DNA of 64,000 bases, taken from contig DBBX01000028.1 of NCBI GenBank assembly GCA_002292815.1, positions 316,385-380,384 of the forward strand, in the 5' to 3' direction. A program made the position numbers and the translations under genes. Under the pieces are notes generated by a model. That model was not told where the DNA came from and ran no database searches. It saw nothing but the letters and a program-made list of their open reading frames with translations. Source of the stretch: Thiotrichaceae bacterium UBA973. Its GTDB lineage: Bacteria; Pseudomonadota; Gammaproteobacteria; Eutrophobiales; Eutrophobiaceae. This document shows, one piece after another, positions 25,636 to 33,184 of the stretch (its first letter is position 1; each line of letters opens with the position of its first letter).

Positions 25636-25670
25636 GAGGTACCAATGATCTAAATCATGGTGACTACCTC
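25636..25670 (-). terminator. Putative riboswitch-controlled terminator hairpin
   Basis: On the minus strand GAGGTA (25670-25665) can pair with TACCTC (25641-25636), with inner pairing of CCA/TGG and TGAT/ATCA. A T-rich stretch including TTTTTT follows near 25614-25626. The left arm is the 3' end of the riboswitch aptamer (CCCGGGAGGTA), so ligand binding and this hairpin would exclude each other. That fits an ON switch acting by antitermination, inferred from pairing only. Confidence 0.5.
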
Positions 25671-25765
25671 CCGGGCTTTTATCCCGCCGTGTAACCTTCG
25701 AATGAAGGTCGATTGCTCTCGGACCAGTCACGTTGTCTATAACGCCGGAACCCTAGCGATCTATT
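25655..25765 (-). ncRNA. Guanidine-I (ykkC) riboswitch 1, upstream of the ABC transporter
   Basis: The minus strand carries the class-defining blocks CTAGGGTTCCGG (25756-25745), CTGGTCCGAGAG, ACACGGCGGGATAAAAG and CCCGGGAGG. It lies 60 bases upstream of the binding-protein gene. The downstream genes (CgdAB, allophanate hydrolase, carboxylase-like protein, ABC importer) are the known company of the guanidine-binding subtype, not of the ppGpp or PRPP subtypes. It sits about 50 bases inside the transcript expected from the sigma-54 promoter at 25828-25845. Confidence 0.95.
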
Positions 25766-25827
25766 TGAAAAGCTAATTCACTACCGAATCATGAACATCA
25801 ATAGCTCTCATTCTTAATATGTTGCAG

Positions 25828-25845
25828 TGCAGTTACTATGCCAAG
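25828..25845 (-). promoter_or_regulatory. Sigma-54 promoter of the guanidine transporter operon
   Basis: The minus strand reads CTTGGCATAGTAACTGCA, with GG-N10-GC. The predicted transcript start near 25817 would include the whole riboswitch. Nitrogen limitation would switch transcription on and guanidine would allow it to continue. Confidence 0.75.
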
Positions 25846-25894
25846 CCGGAAACCCCCTAAATATAAGGGTTTTAGATTGCACATCAAAAAACCA

Positions 25895-25911
25895 TGCAAC
25901 TTACTGGTGCA
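25895..25911 (-). promoter_or_regulatory. NtrC-like site upstream of the guanidine operon
   Basis: TGCAACTTACTGGTGCA is a near-palindrome of the NtrC type, about 80-95 bases upstream of the predicted transcript start. An extra TGCAC half-site lies nearby at 25878-25882. The divergent yifB gene starts at 26024, so an effect on that gene is unlikely but cannot be excluded. Confidence 0.55.
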
Positions 25912-26023
25912 TTTTTTTTATTTAATGTTCTAAGTCTGTGCAACAAAAAACAAAAATTGTGATAAATTAGTTTGAAGATTATTAATCAGTTTTTTTGTAA
26001 TTAATTTCAAGGATGAAATATTA

Positions 26024-27544
26024 ATGAGTGTTGCTATCATTTATTCGCGTGCACAGGACGGCATCAACGCACCACTAGTCACGGTTGAAGTACATCTATC
26101 GCGTGGTCTACCGGGTTTTACTATTGTCGGGCTACCAGAAACAACGGTTAAAGAAAGCAAAGAACGCGTTCGTAGTGCTATTCTCAATAATCAATTTGAT
26201 TTTCCACTCAGCAGAATTACAGTCAATCTAGCGCCTGCTGATTTACCAAAGGAAGGTGGACGTTTTGATCTACCTATCGCGCTTGGTATTTTGATCGCCT
26301 CGGGACAAATACCCGCAAAAGGAATGGAACAGCATGAGGCTATAGGTGAATTATCATTAACTGGCGAATTAAGATCGATAAAAGGCGCATTACCTGTTTC
26401 ATTGGCAGTAAGAAAATCTCAACGAAGCTTGATCCTGCCAATCGACAATGCAGATGAAGCAGCACTAGTTAATGGGACATCATGTAAACCAGCCGCACAC
26501 CTATTAGATGTATGCGCGCATATATCTAGAATGAAAATTCTAGAAGAACATAAATCGAAAAAATTAGAATATGTAACTAGATATGACAAAGACCTGAATG
26601 AAGTTTATGGGCATGAACATGCAAAACGTGCATTAGAGATCGCGGCTGCAGGTGGTCACAATTTACTAATGGTAGGCCCGCCCGGTTCAGGTAAAACTAT
26701 GTTGGCAGAACGATTGCCCAGTATCATGCCCGAGATGACAGATAAGCAAGCGCTTGAAAGTGCAGCAATCGCATCAATTAGTAATACCGGTTTCAACCCA
26801 GCAATATGGCGTCAACGTATTTTTCGATCACCTCATCACTCGGCATCATCCGTGGCCTTGGTCGGGGGCGGTAGTCATCCAAAACCGGGAGAGATATCAC
26901 TAGCACATAACGGCGTGTTGTTTCTCGACGAACTGCCTGAGTTTAACCGACATGTATTAGAAGTATTACGAGAACCACTGGAATCAGGTCGTATCGTAAT
27001 CTCTCGCGCCGCCAATCAAGTTGAATATCCGGCTAACTTTCAACTGGTTGCTGCTATGAACCCTTGCCCCTGTGGTTATCTCGGTGATGCGAGAAGTCGC
27101 TGTCGCTGTACTGAAGAACAAATTAATCGCTATCAAAATAAAATATCCGGACCACTGATGGACAGACTCGATATGGTCATCGAAGTCCACAGTATTACTG
27201 ATGTAATCATTAACCAGACAAGAGAGGCCGGCTCTGAAACCAGCGCAAACATTAGAGAACGCGTATGCAATACATTTAAACAACAATTGAAACGAAATGG
27301 TTGTGCAAACTCAGCACTAAAGACGAATGACATTGAACAGTATTGTGAATTAACTGAAAGTGATAAGTCACTGCTACAAACGGCGACAAGAAAACTGGCT
27401 CTTTCGGGTCGCGCGATACATCGAATTATAAAAGTCGCCAGGACAATCGCCGACCTATCAAGCAGTGAACATATAAAAACCCAACACCTAACTGAAGCGA
27501 TGAGTTATAGAAAAAAGATAAATCAGTCTAATTCATTGATATAA
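26024..27544 (+). CDS. comM: YifB/ComM family Mg-chelatase-like AAA+ ATPase
   Basis: 506 residues. The N-terminal subdomain (VTVEVHLSRGLPGFTIVGLPETTVKESKERVRSAI) has a Lon-protease-like fold, followed by the AAA+ core with Walker A GPPGSGKTM and Walker B GVLFLDELPEF. A zinc-binding cluster lies in NPCPCGYLGDARSRCRCT, before the C-terminal Mg-chelatase part. In naturally transformable bacteria ComM is a hexameric helicase that promotes branch migration during integration of foreign DNA; the family also occurs in non-transformable species. A good ribosome binding site (AAGGA) precedes ATG 26024. It is divergent from the guanidine operon. Confidence 0.93.
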   Translation: MSVAIIYSRAQDGINAPLVTVEVHLSRGLPGFTIVGLPETTVKESKERVRSAILNNQFDFPLSRITVNLAPADLPKEGGRFDLPIALGILIASGQIPAKGMEQHEAIGELSLTGELRSIKGALPVSLAVRKSQRSLILPIDNADEAALVNGTSCKPAAHLLDVCAHISRMKILEEHKSKKLEYVTRYDKDLNEVYGHEHAKRALEIAAAGGHNLLMVGPPGSGKTMLAERLPSIMPEMTDKQALESAAIASISNTGFNPAIWRQRIFRSPHHSASSVALVGGGSHPKPGEISLAHNGVLFLDELPEFNRHVLEVLREPLESGRIVISRAANQVEYPANFQLVAAMNPCPCGYLGDARSRCRCTEEQINRYQNKISGPLMDRLDMVIEVHSITDVIINQTREAGSETSANIRERVCNTFKQQLKRNGCANSALKTNDIEQYCELTESDKSLLQTATRKLALSGRAIHRIIKVARTIADLSSSEHIKTQHLTEAMSYRKKINQSNSLI

Positions 27545-27597
27545 ATAGATTTTTAGGCCGACTTGAACCAATCTCTTGAATAAGGTGAAATACGTCT

Positions 27598-27978
27598 ATG
27601 GATGAAAAACAGTATGACATCAGTATTAGCGCTGAAACCGAATATGTTAACGACCAATCTTTCCCTGAACAGGAACGTTATGTGTTTGCTTACACCATTA
27701 CCATTACCAATAACGGAAGTATGTCAGCGAGACTGCTACGTCGACATTGGTTAATAACCGACGCCAATTGCAAGGTACAGGAAGTCCAGGGTGACGGTGT
27801 AATCGGCGAACAGCCTCATATACAACCAGGTGAATCATTTCAATACACCAGTGCCGCAGTATTAGAAACCCCGGTAGGTTGCATGCAAGGCAAATATGAA
27901 ATGGTCGCTGATGATGGCAAGGATTTCGATGCCCAAATACCGATTTTTAACCTCGCTACACCCAACACTTTACATTAA
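27598..27978 (+). CDS. apaG: Co2+/Mg2+ efflux protein ApaG
   Basis: A 126-residue protein of the ApaG family, a fibronectin-III-like beta fold. The family core YVFAYTITITNNGSMSARLLRRHWLITDANCKVQEVQGDGVIGEQPHIQPGESFQYTSAAVLETPVGCMQGKYEM is nearly textbook. The biochemical role is still unclear; Salmonella mutants point to cobalt resistance and magnesium efflux. An AAGGTG ribosome binding site lies before ATG 27598. It is two bases upstream of apaH, as in most gammaproteobacteria, but without the usual rsmA neighbour. Confidence 0.95.
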   Translation: MDEKQYDISISAETEYVNDQSFPEQERYVFAYTITITNNGSMSARLLRRHWLITDANCKVQEVQGDGVIGEQPHIQPGESFQYTSAAVLETPVGCMQGKYEMVADDGKDFDAQIPIFNLATPNTLH

Positions 27979-27980
27979 GT

Positions 27981-28820
27981 GTGAGCACCTTCGCGATAGG
28001 TGACCTGCAAGGTTGTTACGCAGAGCTGCAAGATTTACTTGATAAGATAAATTTCGATAAAACGATCGACCAACTCTGGTTCGTTGGTGACCTCATCAAC
28101 CGCGGCCCGAAATCACTAGAATGTCTTCGTTTTGTTAAATCATTAGGTGACTCAGCAAGAACTGTTCTGGGGAATCATGACTTACACTTGCTCGCTATCG
28201 CCAATAAGGTTCGCAAACCTCATAGAAAAGATACGCTCGATAAAATCTTGAACGCTGATGATGCTGATGAGCTATTGCGCTGGGTAAGAGAATTGCCGCT
28301 ACTTGTAAATGACACAGATTTAAAATTCACCATGATACACGCCGGACTACCACCACAATGGTCACTGGAACAGGCACAAGAACTCGCGCAAGAAACAGAA
28401 TCCTTATTGCGTAGCGAACACTTCAATGACTTCATAGATCACATGTATGGCGACCAGCCCGATAGCTGGTCTGAACAATTAGAAGGCCATGATCGTCACC
28501 GCTTCATCATTAACTGTTTAACACGCATGCGATATTGCTACAAAGGTGGACAACTAGATCTCGAAGCAAAGAATGCGCCGGGCAAAGAAGTTAAAAAATT
28601 AAAACCATGGTATGCGCTAAAGGACAGACAAACAAAGAAACATAGAATCGTATTTGGACATTGGTCTACCGTTCACTTAGGTAATGAAAAAAACTTTAAT
28701 CAATATAACGTCTATCCTCTAGACACCGGATGCTTATGGGGTGGCGAAATGACAGCGATGCGATTGGAAGATGAGAAAATATACAGTGTGGCTTCACGGC
28801 AACCGAAGTTAAAAAAATAA
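27981..28820 (+). CDS. apaH: Symmetrical bis(5'-nucleosyl)-tetraphosphatase ApaH
   Basis: Hydrolyses Ap4A to two ADP; in Escherichia coli it also decaps Np4-capped RNA under stress. It has 279 residues of the calcineurin-like phosphoesterase superfamily. Metal-site motifs are AIGDLQGCYAEL, FVGDLINRGPKS, LGNHDLHLLA, IHAGLPPQW and FGHWS. The start codon is GTG at 27981, directly after the apaG stop, since no ATG exists nearby in frame. Only the two-gene apaGH unit is seen here. Confidence 0.95.
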   Translation: MSTFAIGDLQGCYAELQDLLDKINFDKTIDQLWFVGDLINRGPKSLECLRFVKSLGDSARTVLGNHDLHLLAIANKVRKPHRKDTLDKILNADDADELLRWVRELPLLVNDTDLKFTMIHAGLPPQWSLEQAQELAQETESLLRSEHFNDFIDHMYGDQPDSWSEQLEGHDRHRFIINCLTRMRYCYKGGQLDLEAKNAPGKEVKKLKPWYALKDRQTKKHRIVFGHWSTVHLGNEKNFNQYNVYPLDTGCLWGGEMTAMRLEDEKIYSVASRQPKLKK

Positions 28821-28909
28821 TATCTGCCACCGACAAATATGAATGATGATAAATTCGATCCAAAGTGCCCCTCGATATTTATGAACGTAATAGTTTTAAA
28901 AAGTAAAAA

Positions 28910-29581
28910 ATGACTACGCTCCCCAATCCATCCATCCGTGTCGACATTGTATCTGATGTTGTTTGTCCATGGTGCATTATCGGATTTAAACAACTAGAGA
29001 AGGCTCTTATTGCGACTGAATTGACGGCTGATATTACTTGGTGTCCGTTCGAGCTCAACCCGCAGATGGCTTCTCAAGGTGAAAATCTACGTGAACATAC
29101 AGCAGCAAAATATGGAACAACTATTGAAGGGAGCGCAGAGGCTCGTACGCGTATCACATCAATTGGCGAAGAGCTTGATTTCGAATTTAATTATGCCGAA
29201 GACATGCGCATGTATAACACTTTCCTGGCTCATCAACTTTTGCATTGGGCAGGGACAAAAGCACTGCAACACGAACTTAAAATGGAACTGTTTAGTGCAT
29301 TTTTTACTCGTCGTCTTCATATTGGTGAGAGGAATGTTTTAGCATCATCGGCAGGTAATATCGGCCTTGATTCAAAAGAAGCATTGGGCATCTTAGAAGA
29401 CGGCCGCTTCGCAAAAGACATAAGGCTTGAACAAAAATACTGGACTGACCAAGGGATTACCGGTGTGCCTGCCATTATCATTAATCAACGTCATCTTGTG
29501 ACAGGCGCACAAGGTGTTGAAAACTATATATCAATCCTCGAGGAAATTGTAGATGAGCCTCTTAAAATTGATGCTTCTTAA
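28910..29581 (+). CDS. DsbA family oxidoreductase, FrnE-like
   Basis: 223 residues with a thioredoxin fold interrupted by a helical insert. The active site is VCPWC (near residue 20) within DIVSDVVCPWCIIGFKQLEKA. The cis-proline region is GITGVPAIIINQRHLVTGAQG. There is no signal peptide, which fits the cytoplasmic FrnE branch rather than periplasmic DsbA. Homologues have disulfide isomerase or 2-hydroxychromene-2-carboxylate isomerase-like activity and are linked to oxidative stress. The start ATG has only a weak ribosome binding site. It stands alone between apaH and a secreted protein. Confidence 0.9.
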   Translation: MTTLPNPSIRVDIVSDVVCPWCIIGFKQLEKALIATELTADITWCPFELNPQMASQGENLREHTAAKYGTTIEGSAEARTRITSIGEELDFEFNYAEDMRMYNTFLAHQLLHWAGTKALQHELKMELFSAFFTRRLHIGERNVLASSAGNIGLDSKEALGILEDGRFAKDIRLEQKYWTDQGITGVPAIIINQRHLVTGAQGVENYISILEEIVDEPLKIDAS

Positions 29582-29884
29582 TTTTAATTAATGTCTGCTT
29601 ATGGCCGAAAAGAAAGCTACAAAGAGATCAACCATAAGCGGAAACTAACCTGAACAGTGCAAGTCTTCTGCTTCATAATGAAAGCGAACGTTTAGGTAAA
29701 ATAAGTCTCACTAGGTAAGGAGCTCCATATTTCCCTTGTTGCAGTCTTGTACTTATAATATATGAAGCATGCGATTGAAATAAACCAAGCAAAAAATATT
29801 TGACGAAGAATAAAAAATTGTAAGTAACTATTTCAAAATAATGAAAATCAAAATTTATAATATCAACGTAATCAAAAAATTATC
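29582..29884. other. Intergenic region without recognisable gene
   Basis: 303 AT-rich bases between the FrnE-like gene and the secreted protein gene. No terminator, RNA gene or open reading frame with a ribosome binding site was seen. Its base composition is more AT-rich than the coding neighbours. Confidence 0.4.
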
Positions 29885-30586
29885 ATGAAAATTTTTATCG
29901 TGATTGTCACTATACTATTGGCAACAACTCCGGTTTTGGCAGTCGAAGTAAAACCGGTTCATTTGGTACGCTTTACGGACTATGAATCTGGATCAGTGGA
30001 AGATTGGCTCCAAGGTAAGGGATTTCAATTCAAAGAGGATACAAAAAAACGGGACCGCATCGACCTAGACGTGGGAGACAAGGGTCTTTCTCTCGAAGCT
30101 AAACAACACGCTTTTGGGGTGATGTCAAATGAATCTGTGAATGTACCTGAATTCACCTATATTGAAATCGATTGGGGTGTCAAAAAGTTTCCAGAGGGCG
30201 CGTCGTATGAGCAGGGGGTGCGAAACGAAGCCATCATGCTCTTCATCTTTCTGGGTGACGAACGTCATTCAAGTGGTTCCCTTTTTATCCCTGACAGTCC
30301 ATATTTCGTAGGACTGTACTTATGCCATGGTGACGACAAAATAAAGCATCCTTACATGGGCGCATACTTCAAGAAGGGCGGCCGCTATGTTTGCGGGGAC
30401 CAGCCAGCAGACGAACAACTGGTAACGACTCGATTCGATCTACTTGAAGCCTACAGGAGCTATTTTGATAAAGAGAGGGACGATGACCCTGCAATATCAG
30501 GATTAGCCTTGGGCTTGGATACAAAGAAAGCAAACGGAGGTGGGAAGTCCTCAGCTTTTATTAGTGAAATCCGTTTTTATCGATAA
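29885..30586 (+). CDS. Secreted protein of unknown function, DUF3047-like pattern
   Basis: 233 residues beginning with a signal peptide (KIFIVIVTILLATTPVLA). I do not recognise it with certainty. The line of aromatic strands, with YIEIDWGVKKFPEGASYEQGVRNEA followed by IMLFIFLG, resembles the jelly-roll-like DUF3047 proteins, where bound rare carbohydrate or lipid ligands are unproven. Two cysteines (LYLCHGD, YVCGDQP) could form a disulfide. There is no good ribosome binding site. It is not obviously linked to its neighbours. Confidence 0.7.
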   Translation: MKIFIVIVTILLATTPVLAVEVKPVHLVRFTDYESGSVEDWLQGKGFQFKEDTKKRDRIDLDVGDKGLSLEAKQHAFGVMSNESVNVPEFTYIEIDWGVKKFPEGASYEQGVRNEAIMLFIFLGDERHSSGSLFIPDSPYFVGLYLCHGDDKIKHPYMGAYFKKGGRYVCGDQPADEQLVTTRFDLLEAYRSYFDKERDDDPAISGLALGLDTKKANGGGKSSAFISEIRFYR

Positions 30587-30782
30587 GTTAAACTTAATTG
30601 CATATCTTGCTAACGGCATTTGTCAGTTCAAATTTATATAATTATGGCAAATAGCTGTCTATCATTAGTTTCAATTTACTGTCCACTTCTTGTATCAAAC
30701 AGAAGTTAAATGGTGTTGAGTAAACCAAGCACTTTTGGCCGATCTCAGTAGCAATCAAAATTTATAATTACTGGAGAAAGTA

Positions 30783-31214
30783 ATGCCTCAGCTACTTGAA
30801 AGAAATGGCACTTGTCTATGTGGGGCAGTTAATTTTACGGCAAAGCACATGAGTACCGAAGTTGGTGTGTGCCATTGTAATATGTGTCGGAAATGGGGTG
30901 GCGGTCCTTATATGGAGGTCGACTGTGGTCCAGAGGTATCATTTGCCGGCGCCGAAAATATATCCCTTTATCAATCTTCTCAATGGGCCGAGCGTGGATT
31001 TTGTAAGCAATGTGGCACCCACCTCTTCTATAGGTTGAAAGAAGATAATTTGCACATGATACCAGTCGGCTTATTGGATGTTGATGACATAGAATTTACC
31101 TTTAAGGAGCAGGTCTTTATTGAAGAAAAGCCTGCTTTTTATAGCTTTTCAAATGACACAAAAAATAGCATTGGTGATGAATCAATTGCAGCATTTCTCG
31201 CTAAGAAAGAATAA
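30783..31214 (+). CDS. GFA family (glutathione-dependent formaldehyde-activating-like) protein
   Basis: 143 residues of the CENP-V/GFA zinc fold. Cysteine pattern: TCLCGAVNF, VCHCNMCRKWGGGP and GFCKQCGTHLFYRL, giving two zinc sites as in the Gfa family. A GGAG ribosome binding site precedes ATG 30783. The family name comes from one enzyme that adds formaldehyde to glutathione; for most members, including this one, the substrate is unknown. It has no glutathione-dependent formaldehyde dehydrogenase next to it. Confidence 0.92.
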   Translation: MPQLLERNGTCLCGAVNFTAKHMSTEVGVCHCNMCRKWGGGPYMEVDCGPEVSFAGAENISLYQSSQWAERGFCKQCGTHLFYRLKEDNLHMIPVGLLDVDDIEFTFKEQVFIEEKPAFYSFSNDTKNSIGDESIAAFLAKKE

Positions 31215-31253
31215 ATTGTCCTATAACAGGCAACTACAACTCAACAACTACCA

Positions 31254-31577
31254 ATGCCCATTAATCATGAAGCAGTTTATTCCATAGTTTCTCTAATACT
31301 TGAGGGACGTATTGCCACATATGGACAAGTCGCCGCTTTAATTGGCTTTCCAAGACATGCGCGTCAGATTGGTTATGCGCTGGCCGCATTGGAAAATAAC
31401 AGTTCGGTACCCTGGCATCGTGTTATCAATGCTAAAGGCATGATCAGTTCTAGAGGTATGAATGGTTGCGACGACTACCAACGGCTATTACTGGAAGAAG
31501 AAGGGGTTATTTTTAATAATAATAACTGTATTTCACTAAAACAATTTCAGTGGCAACCTGATCTTGTAGATGTTTAA
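31254..31577 (+). CDS. Alkyltransferase-like protein (ATL), MGMT family without the reactive Cys
   Basis: 107 residues covering the DNA-binding half of O6-alkylguanine-DNA alkyltransferase, with GRIATYGQVAALIGFPRHARQIGYAL and PWHRVINAKGMIS. In active transferases this motif is PCHRV; here Cys is replaced by Trp, which defines the ATL group. ATLs bind O6-alkylguanine and flag it to nucleotide excision repair rather than removing the alkyl group. uvrA is about 14 kb downstream but not linked. The start ATG lacks a strong ribosome binding site. Confidence 0.92.
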   Translation: MPINHEAVYSIVSLILEGRIATYGQVAALIGFPRHARQIGYALAALENNSSVPWHRVINAKGMISSRGMNGCDDYQRLLLEEEGVIFNNNNCISLKQFQWQPDLVDV

Positions 31578-31625
31578 TAGAGACGCTCTATAATTAATAC
31601 TAATTAAAATACCTCAGCTAATAGC

Positions 31626-32066
31626 ATGTCCATAACAATTGAAGAGCAAGTTCGTACAGAAATCGAAGCGTTGCATGATTTTTTTGTTGGCTGGTTTACC
31701 GGTGCGCTTAAAACGAGTAGTTTCGACAGTGGTTTTCTTGCTAGGTTTGATCCTGATTTTTTATTGATTCCACCTGCAGGAATAATTCTTTCATTGGCTG
31801 AATTAAGCTCCGGCATCAAAAATACCTACGATACCAACCCTGATTTTCGTATCGCTATTCGTAACGTTGAGATACAACGTGTCTTGGATAATGAAATTAT
31901 TGCAACTTATGAAGAATGGCAGCGTAATGCCCTCGCCTCTACGCCCCCAGATAATAGTCGACTTGCTACTGTAATATTTAAAAAAAGGGAACCCTTGCAG
32001 TGGTTACATGTACATGAAACCTGGATGCCTGAAGCTGTGCAAAAAACTGGCCCTTTTGATTTCTAA
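31626..32066 (+). CDS. NTF2-like (DUF4440/SnoaL-type) domain protein
   Basis: 146 residues without signal peptide or membrane helix. The pattern of an N-terminal helix (VRTEIEALHDFFVGWFTG), then FDPDFLLIPPAGIILSLAELSSGI and a beta-sheet ending WLHVHETWMP suggests the cone-shaped NTF2/SnoaL fold, where a small pocket binds hydrophobic or unknown ligands. No catalytic residues can be named. Its 3' end overlaps the convergent folA gene by four bases. Confidence 0.7.
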   Translation: MSITIEEQVRTEIEALHDFFVGWFTGALKTSSFDSGFLARFDPDFLLIPPAGIILSLAELSSGIKNTYDTNPDFRIAIRNVEIQRVLDNEIIATYEEWQRNALASTPPDNSRLATVIFKKREPLQWLHVHETWMPEAVQKTGPFDF

Positions 32067-32548
32067 TTTTTCTCTAACAAGATAAAGCTATAATCAAAAT
32101 CATTTTTCTCGTCTGCTTTAAACGTATTTCTAGAAACTTCATTCCATTTATTTAGATTGAATTTCGGGAAAAACGTATCACCCTTAACTTCCGTATGTAC
32201 TTCTGTTAGATACAAGCGTGTTGCTTGATCTAATGTGTGTTTATAGATTTCTGAACCACCGGTAATCATGACTTCTTCGTCATTTTTACAATGTTCGAAT
32301 ATTTCATCAATGCTATTTAATACCGTACAGCCTTCTGCCTGATAGGACTTATCACGGGTAATAATGATGTTCTCTCTGCCCGGCAAAGGTCTGCCGATAG
32401 ACTCATGGGTCTTACGCCCCATCACTATGGGCTTAGCCATAGTGATTTTCTTGAAGTTTTTAAGATCCGCGGAAATATGCCAAGGTAAAGAATCATTGTT
32501 ACCTATGACACGATTACGATCCATAGCGACAATTATTGAGAGTTGCAT
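32063..32548 (-). CDS. folA: Dihydrofolate reductase FolA
   Basis: Reduces dihydrofolate to tetrahydrofolate with NADPH. 161 residues with LSIIVAMDRNRVIGNNDSLPWHISADLKNFKK (substrate loop), IVMGRKTHESIGRPLPGRENIIITR (NADPH site) and ITGGSEIYK. It is the last gene of lgt-thyA-mlaC-folA on the minus strand. ThyA makes dihydrofolate, so the functional pairing is sensible even though mlaC sits between them. Confidence 0.96.
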   Translation of the reverse strand: MQLSIIVAMDRNRVIGNNDSLPWHISADLKNFKKITMAKPIVMGRKTHESIGRPLPGRENIIITRDKSYQAEGCTVLNSIDEIFEHCKNDEEVMITGGSEIYKHTLDQATRLYLTEVHTEVKGDTFFPKFNLNKWNEVSRNTFKADEKNDFDYSFILLEKN

Positions 32549-32569
32549 GATAAGTAAGACTGGACCAGT

Positions 32570-33172
32570 TTAGTGGCTGGTACTTATACTGACAACATCA
32601 CGTTTCATCTGCTCCAGTAGACCATCAACACCATGGTTTTTTGCAATCGCGCGATATTCATTACGGTAACTTTGCACCAAACTTAAATTTTCAACCGTAA
32701 AGTCATATGCAAACCAGATATTTATAAAGCGTTTCATGCGATATGAAATTGGAATCTGAATATTGTTTTTATCCTTCACGATAACAGTATCCACCGTTGC
32801 ATAGCCTTCAGTATCTCTGCTAACAGTTATATATTCGACACGTTCTCCAGCATAATTCTGCATCCTATCCCAGTAAGTATTCAGTAATATCTGTTCAAAT
32901 AACGACATAAATTCTTTACGTTGTTTCTCATCGGCAACGTTCCAATTGGTTGCGAGTATCCGCCTGGACATTTCTTTAAAATTAATACGTTCTTTAACCA
33001 ATTTAAAAACTGTTTCTTTTTTCTTCTCTTCATCAAGGCTTTCATCTTTTAAAACAGATAGAACTTGATCGACCGTTTGTTTTACTATTTTCCCCGGAGA
33101 TTCCTCTTCTGCTTGCAATGAAACCGATGTTAAACAGAGCAATAAACTAATAAACAAAAAATTCAATTTCAT
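32570..33172 (-). CDS. MlaC/Ttg2D family periplasmic phospholipid-binding protein
   Basis: 200 residues with a signal peptide (NFLFISLLLCLTSVSLQA). The mature part has the family marks VDQVLSVLKDE, FKEMSRRILATNWNVADEKQRKEFMSLFEQILLNTYWDRMQNY and the end NEYRAIAKNHGVDGLLEQMKR. MlaC shuttles phospholipids between the outer-membrane complex and the inner-membrane MlaFEDB complex, keeping outer-leaflet asymmetry. No mlaFED genes are next to it; this is a solitary homologue, possibly a specialised one. It is nested between thyA and folA. Confidence 0.9.
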   Translation of the reverse strand: MKLNFLFISLLLCLTSVSLQAEEESPGKIVKQTVDQVLSVLKDESLDEEKKKETVFKLVKERINFKEMSRRILATNWNVADEKQRKEFMSLFEQILLNTYWDRMQNYAGERVEYITVSRDTEGYATVDTVIVKDKNNIQIPISYRMKRFINIWFAYDFTVENLSLVQSYRNEYRAIAKNHGVDGLLEQMKRDVVSISTSH

Positions 33173-33184
33173 ATGAGTTTCCTT

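Noticed and set aside
25850..25873. Inverted repeat aaaccc / agggttt as a terminator
   Set aside because: It lies just upstream of the sigma-54 element between divergent genes, so there is no gene for it to terminate; it is short and probably chance.
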